Shown here one piece after another: positions 17,163 to 25,755 of a DNA stretch of 64,000 bases. Numbering within the stretch: the first letter of the stretch is position 1; every line of letters starts with the position of its first letter. The position numbers and the translations under genes are program-made. The notes under the pieces are model-generated. The model made no database searches, had not been told where the DNA came from, and saw nothing but the letters and a program-made list of their open reading frames with translations. Source of the DNA: Bacillus_AB infantis_B (GTDB lineage Bacteria; Bacillota; Bacilli; Bacillales; Cytobacillaceae); the NCBI RefSeq assembly GCF_008180445.1, contig NZ_VTER01000011.1:62001-126000 (forward strand). Direction: 5' to 3'.

Positions 17163-17265
17163 TTTGCATTTCTCCTTTCATAGAAAGCATTGCAGCATAT
17201 TATATGCAAATTGAAAGGAAGAGCTTGGACAAAGGGCATGGCTGGCAGGATTTTTGCCGGAAAGA

Positions 17266-18438
17266 CTAGAGGGATTCAGAATGTGTCTTATTCCGGATAG
17301 GATACAGAGCCTTGGCTGCTGTATTGGCATTTTTTTCGGTTATTTCAGGTTTCCGCGGGATGGGCGGATACAGATTGTCAGGATCATCCCACTCTTCCGG
17401 CAGCTCTACCGGAGCCTGGTCTTTCCAATTCTTGATCCATCCCTCCGGCAATCTCCCATAGCAATTGGAGTTTCCCGTCATCTCCATCCAGATCAGGGCC
17501 CAGGCCCTTGGCACAACCCGCCAGATATCATAGCCGCCTCCGCCGACGGCAATCCATCTTCCATCACAATATTGGTGGGCTATTTCATGGGCAAGCTTAG
17601 GAATTTCACGATAGATTTTCATGGTCGCAGATAAATGTGTAAGCGGATCCAAATAATGAGAGTCGGCGCCATTCTGTGTCACAATGACGTCAGGGCGGAA
17701 AAAGTCGGCAATCTCTCTTACTGAATCACGGTAAGCCTGAAGCCATGATTCATCTTCCGTAAAAGCGTCCACCGGGATATTAAAAGAATAGCCATAGCCT
17801 TTCCCCTGCCCTCTTTCATTGACATTGCCGGTCCCTGGAAAAAGATAGCGGCCTGTTTCATGGATAGACAGGGTGCACACATCAGGATCATCATAGAACG
17901 CCCATTGAACACCGTCGCCGTGGTGTGCATCAGTGTCGATATACAGGACGCGGGCTTTATATTTTTCCTGTAGATATTTGATGGCAACAGAGCTGTCATT
18001 ATAAATGCAGAATCCCGAAGCTTTGCCGCGGAAACCGTGGTGAAGGCCTCCGCCGAGATGGAGGGCATGCTGCGCTTTGCCCTCCATTACATAATCTGCC
18101 GCAGTCAGGCTTCCCCCGACAAGCAGGGAGCTTGCTTCATGCATATCAGCAAATATCGGAGTATCCTCTGTACCGATTCCATAGCTTTCGGCCATTTCTG
18201 CCGGAAGCTTGCCCTGGCCTGCCAGCTTCACTGCCTGTACATAATTGGGATCATGGATAAGGCATATTTCCTCATCGGAGGCAGGTCTGGGCGGAATGAT
18301 GCTGCCGGCATCAATTGCTCCGGCCTGCTGAAGAAGATCAAGTGTAAGTTTTAATCTCAGCTGGTTAAAAGGATGCTGGGGATTGAACTTATAGTTCAGC
18401 AGCTCCTCTGAAAATATAAAAATGCTGTCGCGGGTCAT
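17266..18438 (-). CDS. acuC: AcuC, acetoin utilization / protein deacetylase (HDAC family)
   Basis: Class I/II histone-deacetylase-like zinc enzyme that removes the acetyl group from acetyl-CoA synthetase, reversing AcuA. About 390 residues: LHLGGGLHHGFRGKASGFC with the His-His active site, YIDTDAHHGDGVQWAFYDD with the zinc-binding Asp/His, and the late NGADSHYLDPLTHL and GGGGYDIWRV segments. The start is ATG at 18438, overlapping the acuB stop as ATGA; AGAGG lies 8 nt upstream. Last gene of acuABC. Confidence 0.95.
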   Translation of the reverse strand: MTRDSIFIFSEELLNYKFNPQHPFNQLRLKLTLDLLQQAGAIDAGSIIPPRPASDEEICLIHDPNYVQAVKLAGQGKLPAEMAESYGIGTEDTPIFADMHEASSLLVGGSLTAADYVMEGKAQHALHLGGGLHHGFRGKASGFCIYNDSSVAIKYLQEKYKARVLYIDTDAHHGDGVQWAFYDDPDVCTLSIHETGRYLFPGTGNVNERGQGKGYGYSFNIPVDAFTEDESWLQAYRDSVREIADFFRPDVIVTQNGADSHYLDPLTHLSATMKIYREIPKLAHEIAHQYCDGRWIAVGGGGYDIWRVVPRAWALIWMEMTGNSNCYGRLPEGWIKNWKDQAPVELPEEWDDPDNLYPPIPRKPEITEKNANTAAKALYPIRNKTHSESL

Positions 18439-19082
18439 GGCAGCATCCTCTGGCCATTCGGCCACAGCACATGATGCCCGGCCTTTTTCAGGTCTGATAT
18501 CAAGGTTTGCGGATTCATGGTCCTCACCCGGAGCACAATGATTTTATATTGTTCATCCTGCTTGTCAGAGTAGACGAGGACACTTTGGATATTGACATTG
18601 CGATCTTTGAAAACCTCTGTCAGGTCCGACAGAACGCCGGCCCTGTTCGGAACCCTCACTTCTATTTGGGAACCAGGCTGGTTGGCGCCTGTCAGCTCCA
18701 CCAGGGTATAAAGCAAATCCGTTTCCGTTACAATTCCGACCAGTGTCCCTTCCTTCACGATTGGGACGCACCCAATATTATGTTCATATAGCACTGCTGC
18801 AATTTCCTCCGCAAAATCAAGCGGATGGCCGGTGATGATATCTGTTTTCATGATTGCCTTCAGCGGCTTGCCCAGCTCGCTCCTGTCGGCATCCAGCTGG
18901 AAAATGGAAGGAGCCGCATCGCGGATATCCCTGTCAGAAATGATGCCGACTAACCGGCGCTCCGAATCTATGATCGGAAGATGGCGGATTTTCCTGTCAT
19001 TCATAAGCCTGAGGGCTTCTGCAATAGAATGGTCAGGAGAGAGTGCGGCAACATCGACTTTCATTATGTCTTCTACAATCAT
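18435..19082 (-). CDS. acuB: AcuB, CBS-ACT domain protein
   Basis: Regulatory protein of acetoin/acetate utilisation with unknown precise role; CBS pairs usually sense adenylates, ACT domains sense small ligands. 215 residues: two CBS motifs (MIVEDIMKVDVAALSPDHS at 1-55, then the second at about 72-130) and an ACT domain at about 138-205 (IEVRVPNRAGVLSDLTEVF). AAGGGGG is 9 nt before ATG. Between acuA and acuC. Confidence 0.95.
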   Translation of the reverse strand: MIVEDIMKVDVAALSPDHSIAEALRLMNDRKIRHLPIIDSERRLVGIISDRDIRDAAPSIFQLDADRSELGKPLKAIMKTDIITGHPLDFAEEIAAVLYEHNIGCVPIVKEGTLVGIVTETDLLYTLVELTGANQPGSQIEVRVPNRAGVLSDLTEVFKDRNVNIQSVLVYSDKQDEQYKIIVLRVRTMNPQTLISDLKKAGHHVLWPNGQRMLP

Positions 19083-19118
19083 GGAGATTTTCCCCCTTAA
19101 CTAGAGAAATAGAAAAGG

Positions 19119-19751
19119 CTAGTACATAAATCGGTTCATAAAGCGGAGCTGGTCAAATCTCTGGATGGATTCAGGGTCCACCCTTTTGCCGATCCTTGCC
19201 ATCAGGCAGTTGGCCGGATGGGAACTGATTTCAGGATCATCCGTGGCATACCATTCGAGCCCGCCTGCATTCATCATTTTTTCCATTACCTTGCGATATT
19301 CCCACACATTCAATCCTGTCCCTTTAAGGTCCCAATGCCAGTAATATTCTGTCGTTATGATAATATAATTTTCCATATAATCATCCATCATGGACACCTG
19401 CAAAAGGCTTTTTCCTGTGCCTGCACCCCTGAACTTCGGGATCACCTCAATGGCTCCCAGCTCTATCAGGTTTTTCATATTGCCTTCCGACCATCTTTCG
19501 AGGGGATCGGGGTACAGATAGGTCACATAGCCGACAATCGTCATCCCGTCCCGGGCGATGATGATCCTGCCTTCCGGAAGGGACGCGATTTCAATCAGGG
19601 CCTTATGCTGCTGCTGCGGAGGGCGGAATGCGACCAGGTCCTCGTGAAACTCATACTGTGCCAATTTTTCTGACGGGACGGGACCCTCGATGATCAGGCT
19701 CCCTTTAACTGTCTTCAATTCTTTCGCATTATAAGTCATTGTATGTTCCAT
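19119..19751 (-). CDS. acuA: AcuA, protein lysine acetyltransferase (GNAT)
   Basis: Acetylates and inactivates acetyl-CoA synthetase using acetyl-CoA. 210 residues with a GNAT core; the acetyl-CoA pyrophosphate loop is VIPKFRGAGTGKSLL near residue 105. GGTGGTG precedes ATG; the ATG four codons in is possible. First gene of acuABC, facing away from its substrate gene acsA across a shared 247-bp regulatory region. Confidence 0.95.
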   Translation of the reverse strand: MEHTMTYNAKELKTVKGSLIIEGPVPSEKLAQYEFHEDLVAFRPPQQQHKALIEIASLPEGRIIIARDGMTIVGYVTYLYPDPLERWSEGNMKNLIELGAIEVIPKFRGAGTGKSLLQVSMMDDYMENYIIITTEYYWHWDLKGTGLNVWEYRKVMEKMMNAGGLEWYATDDPEISSHPANCLMARIGKRVDPESIQRFDQLRFMNRFMY

Positions 19752-19793
19752 CGATTCACCACCAAAAAATCATTGCATTTCAGTTGTACTCCT

Positions 19794-19799
19794 ATTATA
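19794..19799 (-). promoter_or_regulatory. -10 element of the acuABC promoter
   Basis: Read on the minus strand the hexamer is TATAAT, 43 nt before the acuA ATG. The -35 position (19817-19822) falls inside the cre, so bound CcpA would exclude RNA polymerase. Confidence 0.6.
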
Positions 19800-19814
19800 C
19801 ATAAAAAACAGCAG

Positions 19815-19828
19815 TAAAAGCGCTTCCA
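19815..19828. promoter_or_regulatory. cre site (CcpA) in the acuA-acsA intergenic region
   Basis: TAAAAGCGCTTCCA, which on the other strand reads TGGAAGCGCTTTTA, matches the TGWAANCGNTNWCA consensus apart from two positions and retains the full GCGC centre. CcpA control of acuABC and acsA is known in B. subtilis. Confidence 0.75.
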
Positions 19829-19936
19829 AACTATTTTATCAATAAATTGCAAATATTTAATCTTGAAGTTTCGTATATTTCCTATATGACAAAAGTATTA
19901 AATCGGCTGCAGAAATCGCTTGCAATATTTTAAAAA

Positions 19937-19965
19937 TTGAGAAAAGAAATGTTTTGTACTATAAT
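19937..19965 (+). promoter_or_regulatory. SigA promoter of acsA
   Basis: TTGAGA (19937-19942), 17 nt, TATAAT (19960-19965). Start near 19972 gives a short leader that includes the AAGGGGG ribosome site. Confidence 0.8.
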
Positions 19966-19998
19966 AATGACAAACATTGTAAAAGGGGGAGCATGCAA

Positions 19999-21717
19999 AT
20001 GAAAGTGGAAGCGCTGCCAGCAGTCCAGGGCAATTTCAACCTGGCAAACTATGACGAGCTGTACAGTCAATTTGACTGGAAGGAAGCAGAAAAAGAGTTT
20101 TCGTGGAGCGAGACCGGTAAAGTCAATATGGCTTATGAAGCCATAGACCGACATGCTGAATCTTTCCGGAAAAACAAAGTGGCATTATATTACCGGGACG
20201 GCCAAAGAAAAGAGAAGTATACCTTCAAGGAAATGAAGGATCTTTCCAACAAGGCCGGCAATGTTTTAAAAAATTATGGTGATGTGGAAAAAGGGGACCG
20301 AGTCTTTATTTTCATGCCGCGTTCGCCTGAATTGTATTTCTCTGTCCTTGGAGCTATTAAACTGGGGGCGATTGTAGGGCCTTTATTTGAAGCGTTCATG
20401 GAGGGGGCTGTCCGCGACCGCCTTGAAGACTCGGGGGCGAAAGTTCTGGTCACAACGCCAGAGCTGCTTAGCCGGGTGCCGGTGGATGAGCTTCCAGATT
20501 TGAAGACTGTATTCCTGGTTGGGGATGGAATAGAAGAAGATGGCCCGTTCATCGACTTTAATAAAAGATTCGCCGAGGCCGGCACAAAGCTGGGGATAGA
20601 GTGGGTGGAACGCACAGATGGGCTGATCCTTCATTATACCTCCGGCTCCACAGGGAAGCCAAAAGGAGTCCTGCATGTACATAACGCTATGATCCAGCAT
20701 TACCAGACAGCCAAATGGGTGCTGGATCTGCAGGAAGAGGATGTCTACTGGTGTACGGCCGATCCCGGGTGGGTGACCGGAACCTCTTATGGAATCTTTG
20801 CTCCATGGCTTTCCGGGGCGTCCAATCTCATTGTCGGCGGGCGCTTCAATCCGGAAACATGGTATAAAATGATCGAGGAATATGGAGTTACGGTCTGGTA
20901 CAGTGCGCCAACAGCCTTCCGCATGCTGATGGGTGCAGGAGACGAAGTGGTGAAGAACTTTGACCTGGGCAGCCTGCGCCATATTTTAAGTGTCGGGGAG
21001 CCTCTGAATCCTGAAGTGGTCAGATGGGGAATGAAGGTCTTCCATTTGAGGATCCATGATACATGGTGGATGACTGAAACCGGTGCACAGCTGATCTGCA
21101 ATTATCCTTGCATGGAGATCAAGCCGGGGTCAATGGGCAAGCCGATTCCAGGCGTTGAAGCAGCCATTGTGGATGATCAGGGAAATATCCTTCCTCCTCA
21201 CAGGATGGGGAATCTGGCCATCAAAAAAGGCTGGCCGTCCATGATGCAGACCATCTGGAATAACGAACCGAAATATCAATCCTATTTCATGCCTGGAGAC
21301 TGGTATGTTTCCGGCGACTCAGCTTATATGGATGAAGACGGCTATTTCTGGTTCCAGGGGCGCATCGATGATGTCATCATGACCTCAGGAGAACGGGTAG
21401 GGCCATTCGAAGTAGAGAGCAAGCTTGTTGAACATCCGGCTGTCGCTGAAGCTGGGGTCATTGGCAAACCGGACCCTGTCCGCGGGGAAATCATCAAGGC
21501 GTTCATTGCACTGAGAGATGGCTATGAAGCGTCTGACGAATTGATTGAAGATATCCGCCAGTTTGTCAAAAAAGGCCTGGCCGCTCATGCAGCGCCGCGC
21601 GAAATCGAATTCCGCGACAAGCTTCCAAAAACACGGAGCGGAAAAATCATGCGACGGGTCCTTAAAGCCTGGGAACTGGATTTGCCAACAGGCGATCTAT
21701 CAACAATGGAAGATTAA
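19999..21717 (+). CDS. acsA: acetyl-CoA synthetase
   Basis: AMP-forming acetate--CoA ligase that reclaims acetate. About 572 residues: adenylation motif YTSGSTGKPKG near 213, TWWMTETG near 355, SGERVGPFEVES near 464, and the C-terminal catalytic lysine in TRSGKIMRR. With the start at 19999 that lysine is residue 549, the same number as the AcuA-acetylated lysine of the B. subtilis enzyme, which supports this start over ATG at 19993 or 19954. The long AAGGGGG site is 9 nt upstream. Divergent from acuABC. Confidence 0.97.
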   Translation: MKVEALPAVQGNFNLANYDELYSQFDWKEAEKEFSWSETGKVNMAYEAIDRHAESFRKNKVALYYRDGQRKEKYTFKEMKDLSNKAGNVLKNYGDVEKGDRVFIFMPRSPELYFSVLGAIKLGAIVGPLFEAFMEGAVRDRLEDSGAKVLVTTPELLSRVPVDELPDLKTVFLVGDGIEEDGPFIDFNKRFAEAGTKLGIEWVERTDGLILHYTSGSTGKPKGVLHVHNAMIQHYQTAKWVLDLQEEDVYWCTADPGWVTGTSYGIFAPWLSGASNLIVGGRFNPETWYKMIEEYGVTVWYSAPTAFRMLMGAGDEVVKNFDLGSLRHILSVGEPLNPEVVRWGMKVFHLRIHDTWWMTETGAQLICNYPCMEIKPGSMGKPIPGVEAAIVDDQGNILPPHRMGNLAIKKGWPSMMQTIWNNEPKYQSYFMPGDWYVSGDSAYMDEDGYFWFQGRIDDVIMTSGERVGPFEVESKLVEHPAVAEAGVIGKPDPVRGEIIKAFIALRDGYEASDELIEDIRQFVKKGLAAHAAPREIEFRDKLPKTRSGKIMRRVLKAWELDLPTGDLSTMED

Positions 21718-21720
21718 CAA

Positions 21721-21750
21721 AAAGGGAGAAGCCATATTGGCTTCTCCCTT
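21721..21750. terminator. bidirectional terminator between acsA and the PBP gene
   Basis: GGGAGAAGCC (21724-21733) with GGCTTCTCCC (21739-21748), loop ATATT, A-run to the left and short T-run to the right. Confidence 0.85.
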
Positions 21751-21757
21751 CTATATA

Positions 21758-24637
21758 TTACTGGCTGCCGCTGTCATCCTGATTTCCATCATCTGGATTA
21801 GTTTCCCCTTCAGCGGGCTCTTCTTGATCCGGTTTATCTTCAGGCTTTTCCTCTGGTTTATCTCCAGGAGGATCGGACGGCTTTGTTTCCTTCGGCTTAT
21901 CCGTCACCGGCGGAGCGGCCTGCCCGATCTGAACCGTGTTTGAAGCTCCTGATTCCCTGCCGGCAATATCGACTGCCGTCACATAATAGGAACCATTGCC
22001 GCCGCTGAATGAAAGGCCCGATCCGGCTTTCACGCTGCCGACTCTGGCTCCGCCGCTGTAGATCCTGTAGCCGATCACATCTGATTCAGGATGCTGCCCC
22101 CATACAATGGAGCTTCCTGATCCTTTGATGGACGGAGCGGAAGGCGTTTTGCCGTTATCCTCGATTTTATCCTGGGGAACGAGAACCTTTGACCATCTGT
22201 CCTTTTGCGGAATCAGCTGGTTAGGATCCACATTCACGCCAAATAGCTTTTCAATATAATCAGGGTTAAGGATAAGCCCTGATTCAGCAAATTCGGCTGG
22301 CGTTGAATCAAGCGCCAGATATTTTCTGTCGCCAATGCGGACGAATTTTCCGTTCACAAGGCTGTCATCCGTTTTGGTCGGCACATATTTACTGTTGAAC
22401 AGGTCTGTCTCCACCAGGCCGGCCTGTGAGCAGGCTTCTGATGGGAGCAGGCCGGATACACCGCAGAAGGATCTTCTGACAATCCCGCCTGGCATCTTGA
22501 GGCTTTCGCTAGGATCAACGAGATCCGGGGCAACATCGTAGGCTGCATTCATCAGATCTGCCCAAAGATAAATATTCCGCATGCTGTAGCTCATGCCGCC
22601 TGTTTTTAGTGACTTGGGCGTGTCATATCCTGTCCAGATGCCGAAAGAGACATTCGGGTTCGTCGCTACAAACCATGCATCATGGAACATATTGCCTGTA
22701 CCGGTTTTCCCGGCCCAGTCAGAACTGAATTTCAGCCTGTTTTTCAAAGAAGTGGCTGTACCGCTGTTGATAACATCCCGCATCATATCATAAGTAAGAT
22801 ATGCCGTCTGCGGGCTGAAGACCTCAACAGGCTCAGGTTTATGCTGGTAAACGATATTCCCATCTCTGTCAGTGATTTTATCAATTATATAGGCATCGAC
22901 GAATTTGCCGCTGTTGGCAAAAGTCCCGAAAGCATTGGTGTTCTCTTCAACGGTCACACCGTTTTCAAGAGATCCGATAGCAGTGGACAGGTTCGTATAA
23001 TCCGGTTCAATCAGCGAGGTAAAGCCCATTTTTTTCAGGTATTCTGCCGGCCTTTGGCCGACAATATCCTTGTATAGCTTGACGGCAGGTACGTTATAAG
23101 ATTTCGCAAGAGCATATCTTGCCGTTACAAGTCCGGTATAGCGCAAATCATAGTTATTTGGCCATGGCCTATTCAAGCCAGGTGCAAGCATAAGCGGCAC
23201 ATCTGGAAGTATGGTGCCCGGAGATGCTTTTCCAAGCTCAAAGGCAGGTGCATAAACCAGAAGCGGCTTCATGGTAGAGCCGTTCTGCCTGACCGTATAC
23301 GTGGCGTGATTCACCTGCTTCCTCTTATAATCACGGCCCCCGACAAAGCTGATGATTTTTCCGGTCGAATTCTCGATAAGCACGGCTCCTACCTCGACAG
23401 GTTCCATGATGCTTACCTCTTCACCGGTATCAGGATCAGTTACCACCTCGGCTTTATCAGGACCGTAATGCTGGTACTGATTTTTTACCTTCTGCATTCC
23501 ATCATAAATTTCCTTATTGATGGTCGAATGTATCTTGTAGCCGTTTTGCCGCAGATTCTTGTCAGCCAAAGCCAGGTATCGCTGCTTGGTTTCTTCGTCA
23601 CTGTTGTACTGTTCCATTGCGCCGTCTTTTTCAGCCAGCACCTTGGACATGACTTCGGCTGCACGCTCCTCAATTTCAAATGTGACCCAAGGGTATTTTT
23701 CAACCGCACTGGAGCCTGCAGGAACGAAATCTTTTGTAATATCATAAGCAAGGGCTTCCTGATATTCTTTATCAGATAATTTCCCGTCATCATACATCCG
23801 TTGCAGCACGGTCTTCATTCTTGACAATCCAGGTTCCAGATCCTCTTTGACGGTCCCGTTGTTTGTAAAAGGTGTATATCCGAAAGGACTCTGCGGAAGA
23901 CCGGCGATAAAGGCGGACTGGGCAATATTCAGGTCTTTGGCAGGAACCCCGAAGATCCCCTTCGCTGCTGCCTGTACGCCGCCGATATTCCGGCCGGATG
24001 AATTGCGCCCGAATGTTGACACATTCAGGTAGGCTTCAAGAATTTCTTTTTTATCAAAGAATTTTTCGAGCCGGAGCGCGAGCAGGATTTCTTTTGCCTT
24101 CCTCTCGAATGAAACTTCATTTGTCAGAATCTGATTCTTGATCAGCTGCTGTGTCAGGGTGCTTCCGCCGCTTTGTACAGCACTGTTTGATACTTCCTGG
24201 TAGAGTGCGCGCAGAATTGCTTTTGGCACAACACCATCATGCTCATAAAAATATTCATCCTCTGTCGCAATGACTGCATCCTTCAGATATTCTGATACAT
24301 CCTCAAGCTTTACTTCCTCCCGCTCAAGGTCTGTGCGGAGCTTTCCGAGGTAGACATTATCGGCAAAATAAAGCTCTGATGTTTCTTCATAATTGTATAT
24401 ATCTTTCTTCATGCTCTCATAGGAACGGATCGGCTCATCCTTCACCAGGGAGGCAAAATACCCGGCACCCACTCCTCCTGCAAAAGCTCCTCCGAGAACA
24501 ACGAGTATAATGAACAGAAGAGTTAAATTCCACACGACTTGATAGGTAATAGAAGCGCCTTTTACTGTCTTTTTATTTGTAAAAAGGCTTAGCCAGGACC
24601 TGAATTTATTGTTCAAATTATGTTTTTCCCCCTTCAT
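21758..24637 (-). CDS. class A penicillin-binding protein (PBP1A type) with FN3 domain
   Basis: Bifunctional peptidoglycan glycosyltransferase/transpeptidase, membrane-anchored with its domains outside. About 959 residues: cytoplasmic tail, membrane helix near 36-62, GT51 domain with the catalytic Glu in ATEDEYFYEHDG and QSGGSTLTQQL (about 115-290), transpeptidase with STMK, SYN and KTGT (GKTGTGNM), then a fibronectin type III-like domain (about 815-895) and a Pro/Asp/Glu/Lys-rich tail. It resembles PonA in architecture but sits between acsA and tyrS, so no symbol is given. ATG at 24637 has a G5 ribosome site 8-9 nt upstream; the longer frame adds only unlikely sequence. Monocistronic. Confidence 0.93.
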   Translation of the reverse strand: MKGEKHNLNNKFRSWLSLFTNKKTVKGASITYQVVWNLTLLFIILVVLGGAFAGGVGAGYFASLVKDEPIRSYESMKKDIYNYEETSELYFADNVYLGKLRTDLEREEVKLEDVSEYLKDAVIATEDEYFYEHDGVVPKAILRALYQEVSNSAVQSGGSTLTQQLIKNQILTNEVSFERKAKEILLALRLEKFFDKKEILEAYLNVSTFGRNSSGRNIGGVQAAAKGIFGVPAKDLNIAQSAFIAGLPQSPFGYTPFTNNGTVKEDLEPGLSRMKTVLQRMYDDGKLSDKEYQEALAYDITKDFVPAGSSAVEKYPWVTFEIEERAAEVMSKVLAEKDGAMEQYNSDEETKQRYLALADKNLRQNGYKIHSTINKEIYDGMQKVKNQYQHYGPDKAEVVTDPDTGEEVSIMEPVEVGAVLIENSTGKIISFVGGRDYKRKQVNHATYTVRQNGSTMKPLLVYAPAFELGKASPGTILPDVPLMLAPGLNRPWPNNYDLRYTGLVTARYALAKSYNVPAVKLYKDIVGQRPAEYLKKMGFTSLIEPDYTNLSTAIGSLENGVTVEENTNAFGTFANSGKFVDAYIIDKITDRDGNIVYQHKPEPVEVFSPQTAYLTYDMMRDVINSGTATSLKNRLKFSSDWAGKTGTGNMFHDAWFVATNPNVSFGIWTGYDTPKSLKTGGMSYSMRNIYLWADLMNAAYDVAPDLVDPSESLKMPGGIVRRSFCGVSGLLPSEACSQAGLVETDLFNSKYVPTKTDDSLVNGKFVRIGDRKYLALDSTPAEFAESGLILNPDYIEKLFGVNVDPNQLIPQKDRWSKVLVPQDKIEDNGKTPSAPSIKGSGSSIVWGQHPESDVIGYRIYSGGARVGSVKAGSGLSFSGGNGSYYVTAVDIAGRESGASNTVQIGQAAPPVTDKPKETKPSDPPGDKPEEKPEDKPDQEEPAEGETNPDDGNQDDSGSQ

Positions 24638-24786
24638 TTTATAAACCCCCAAAACCACATACATTATAGCACAAACCCAGGCGCCATTTGACAAGCACTG
24701 ACATTTTTCTGAAATTTCCTTTTTTATGCGGGCGGGGAATCTGTGCGGTGTTTAATCGGGTGAGGGGAAGGCTGAAGTAGGGCAGA

Positions 24787-24906
24787 CGCAAATATATGGG
24801 GGAACTCGCAAATAAAATGATAAACCCGCAAATATATCAGAAAGGTCGCAAATATATTGAAAAACACGCAAATATAGTTGAAAACTCGCAAATATCTGCA
24901 GTTTGG
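24787..24906 (+). repeat. six tandem 20-bp repeats with CGCAAAT core
   Basis: CGCAAAT recurs at 24787, 24807, 24827, 24847, 24867 and 24887, an exact 20-bp period. The first 10 nt are nearly constant (CGCAAATATA in five of six), the rest is A-rich and variable. Spacing near two helical turns would put the cores on one face of the DNA, so protein binding or curvature is possible. It abuts the structured repeats and lies upstream of both the PBP and tyrS genes. Confidence 0.9.
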
Positions 24907-24909
24907 GAG

Positions 24910-25096
24910 GTCCTGGTTAGGGGGTTAGCCCCTCGAGTCATAAGCCAATCAGGCCAGATGGTTAAAGAACAGCCTTCCGTCCTGCTCGCCTTATGCTTGA
25001 GGCCCGCAGGACGCGGGTCATGCAGACGTTGCCACAGGACGTGGCGTTCTTAGTCTGCGTTCCTTTATTGAGCAAGCCGCTTCCGCATTTCGATTT
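24910..25096 (+). repeat. structured intergenic repeat, copy A
   Basis: About 187 bp. Hairpin 1: CAGG (24950-24953) to CCTG (24981-24984) around loop AAAGAAC. Hairpin 2: CCCGC-AGGAC-GCGGG (25003-25017). Hairpin 3: GCAGAC (25022-25027) and GTCTGC (25053-25058) enclosing GCCAC-AGGAC-GTGGC (25031-25045). It begins GTCC.G and ends GCATTTCGATTTG. Directly joined to copy B in the same orientation. Confidence 0.85.
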
Positions 25097-25280
25097 GTCC
25101 AGCTCCGGCGGCTAGAGCCTCGAGTCATAAGCCACGCAAGAATTAAAGGCAAAGAGCGCCTTTTATTCTTGCGCGTCTTATGCTGGGCCCGCAGGACGCG
25201 GGTCATGCAGACGTTGCCACAGGACGTGGCGTTCTTGGTCTGCGCTCCTTTATTGAACAGCCGCCTGCGCATTTCGATTT
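25097..25280 (+). repeat. structured intergenic repeat, copy B
   Basis: 184 bp, full length. Hairpin 1 is a 16-bp stem with one mismatch (25135-25173) around loop AAAGAGC, different in sequence from copy A but again self-complementary. Hairpin 2 at 25188-25202 and hairpin 3 at 25207-25243 repeat copy A almost exactly. Confidence 0.88.
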
Positions 25281-25405
25281 GTCCAGCTCCAAAGCCTAGC
25301 CCCTCGAGTCATAAGCCAATCAGGCCAGAAGGTTAAAGAACAACCTTCCGTCCTGCTCGTCTTATGCTTGTCGGGGCTGAACAAGGCTTTTCCGCATTTC
25401 GATTT
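25281..25405 (+). repeat. structured intergenic repeat, copy C (internally deleted)
   Basis: 125 bp. Contains the GTCCAGCTCC start, CTCGAGTCATAAGCC, hairpin 1 (25321-25355) and the GCATTTCGATTTG end, but lacks hairpins 2 and 3. It ends just before the tyrS leader region. Confidence 0.82.
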
Positions 25406-25429
25406 GACACACCCCCTTTCTTTATGGTA

Positions 25430-25709
25430 AAACTTTTGTATTATCTTATGTATTTGAATAGCTGCTTTGATGGGAATGAGTAGTGCTTCTGTCTCTGTTT
25501 CAGAAAGCCGGCGGTTGCTGTGAGCCGGTGCATGCAGAAGGATGAATTACCTCCCGGAGCTTCTGTTGTGAATCTGCGTATGCAGTAGTAGCAATGGACG
25601 GTTGAACCGTTATCAGGAAAAGAGCGGAGGACAGCTGTGTCCTCAATTTGGGTGGTACCGCGCTGTTAAGCGTCCCTGCATATTTGCAGGGGCGCTTTTT
25701 TGTTTTTTT
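25430..25709 (+). promoter_or_regulatory. tyrosine T-box riboswitch of tyrS
   Basis: The T-box sequence GGGTGGTACCGCG is at 25650-25662 and is followed by a terminator, AGCGTCCCTGCA (25669-25680) pairing with TGCAGGGGCGCT (25685-25696), then T-runs. Upstream is the large stem I region (about 25475-25570); a TAC triplet at 25548-25550 in GAATTACC is the likely tyrosine specifier. Uncharged tRNA-Tyr would favour the antiterminator and allow tyrS transcription. The 5' boundary is approximate. Confidence 0.92.
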
Positions 25710-25755
25710 CCTACGGAGGCTGCCGGCGTTTAAAGAAATGAATGGAGGAAGAATG

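Noticed and set aside
24787..24906. Possible CRISPR or iteron-type origin
   Set aside because: Unit of 20 bp is too short for CRISPR, there is no initiator gene, and the locus is chromosomal between PBP and tyrS.
24796..25272. Open frames of about 85 codons on both strands within the repeat cluster
   Set aside because: They cover the hairpin repeats, lack ribosome sites and resemble no protein.
24900..25410. Insertion sequence or transposase remnant at the repeat cluster
   Set aside because: No coding similarity to any transposase and no target-site duplication that I can define, so the repeats are listed as non-coding elements only.
25648..25755. Upstream extension of tyrS
   Set aside because: The frame begins inside the T-box antiterminator/terminator; the real ATG with GGAGG is at 25756.
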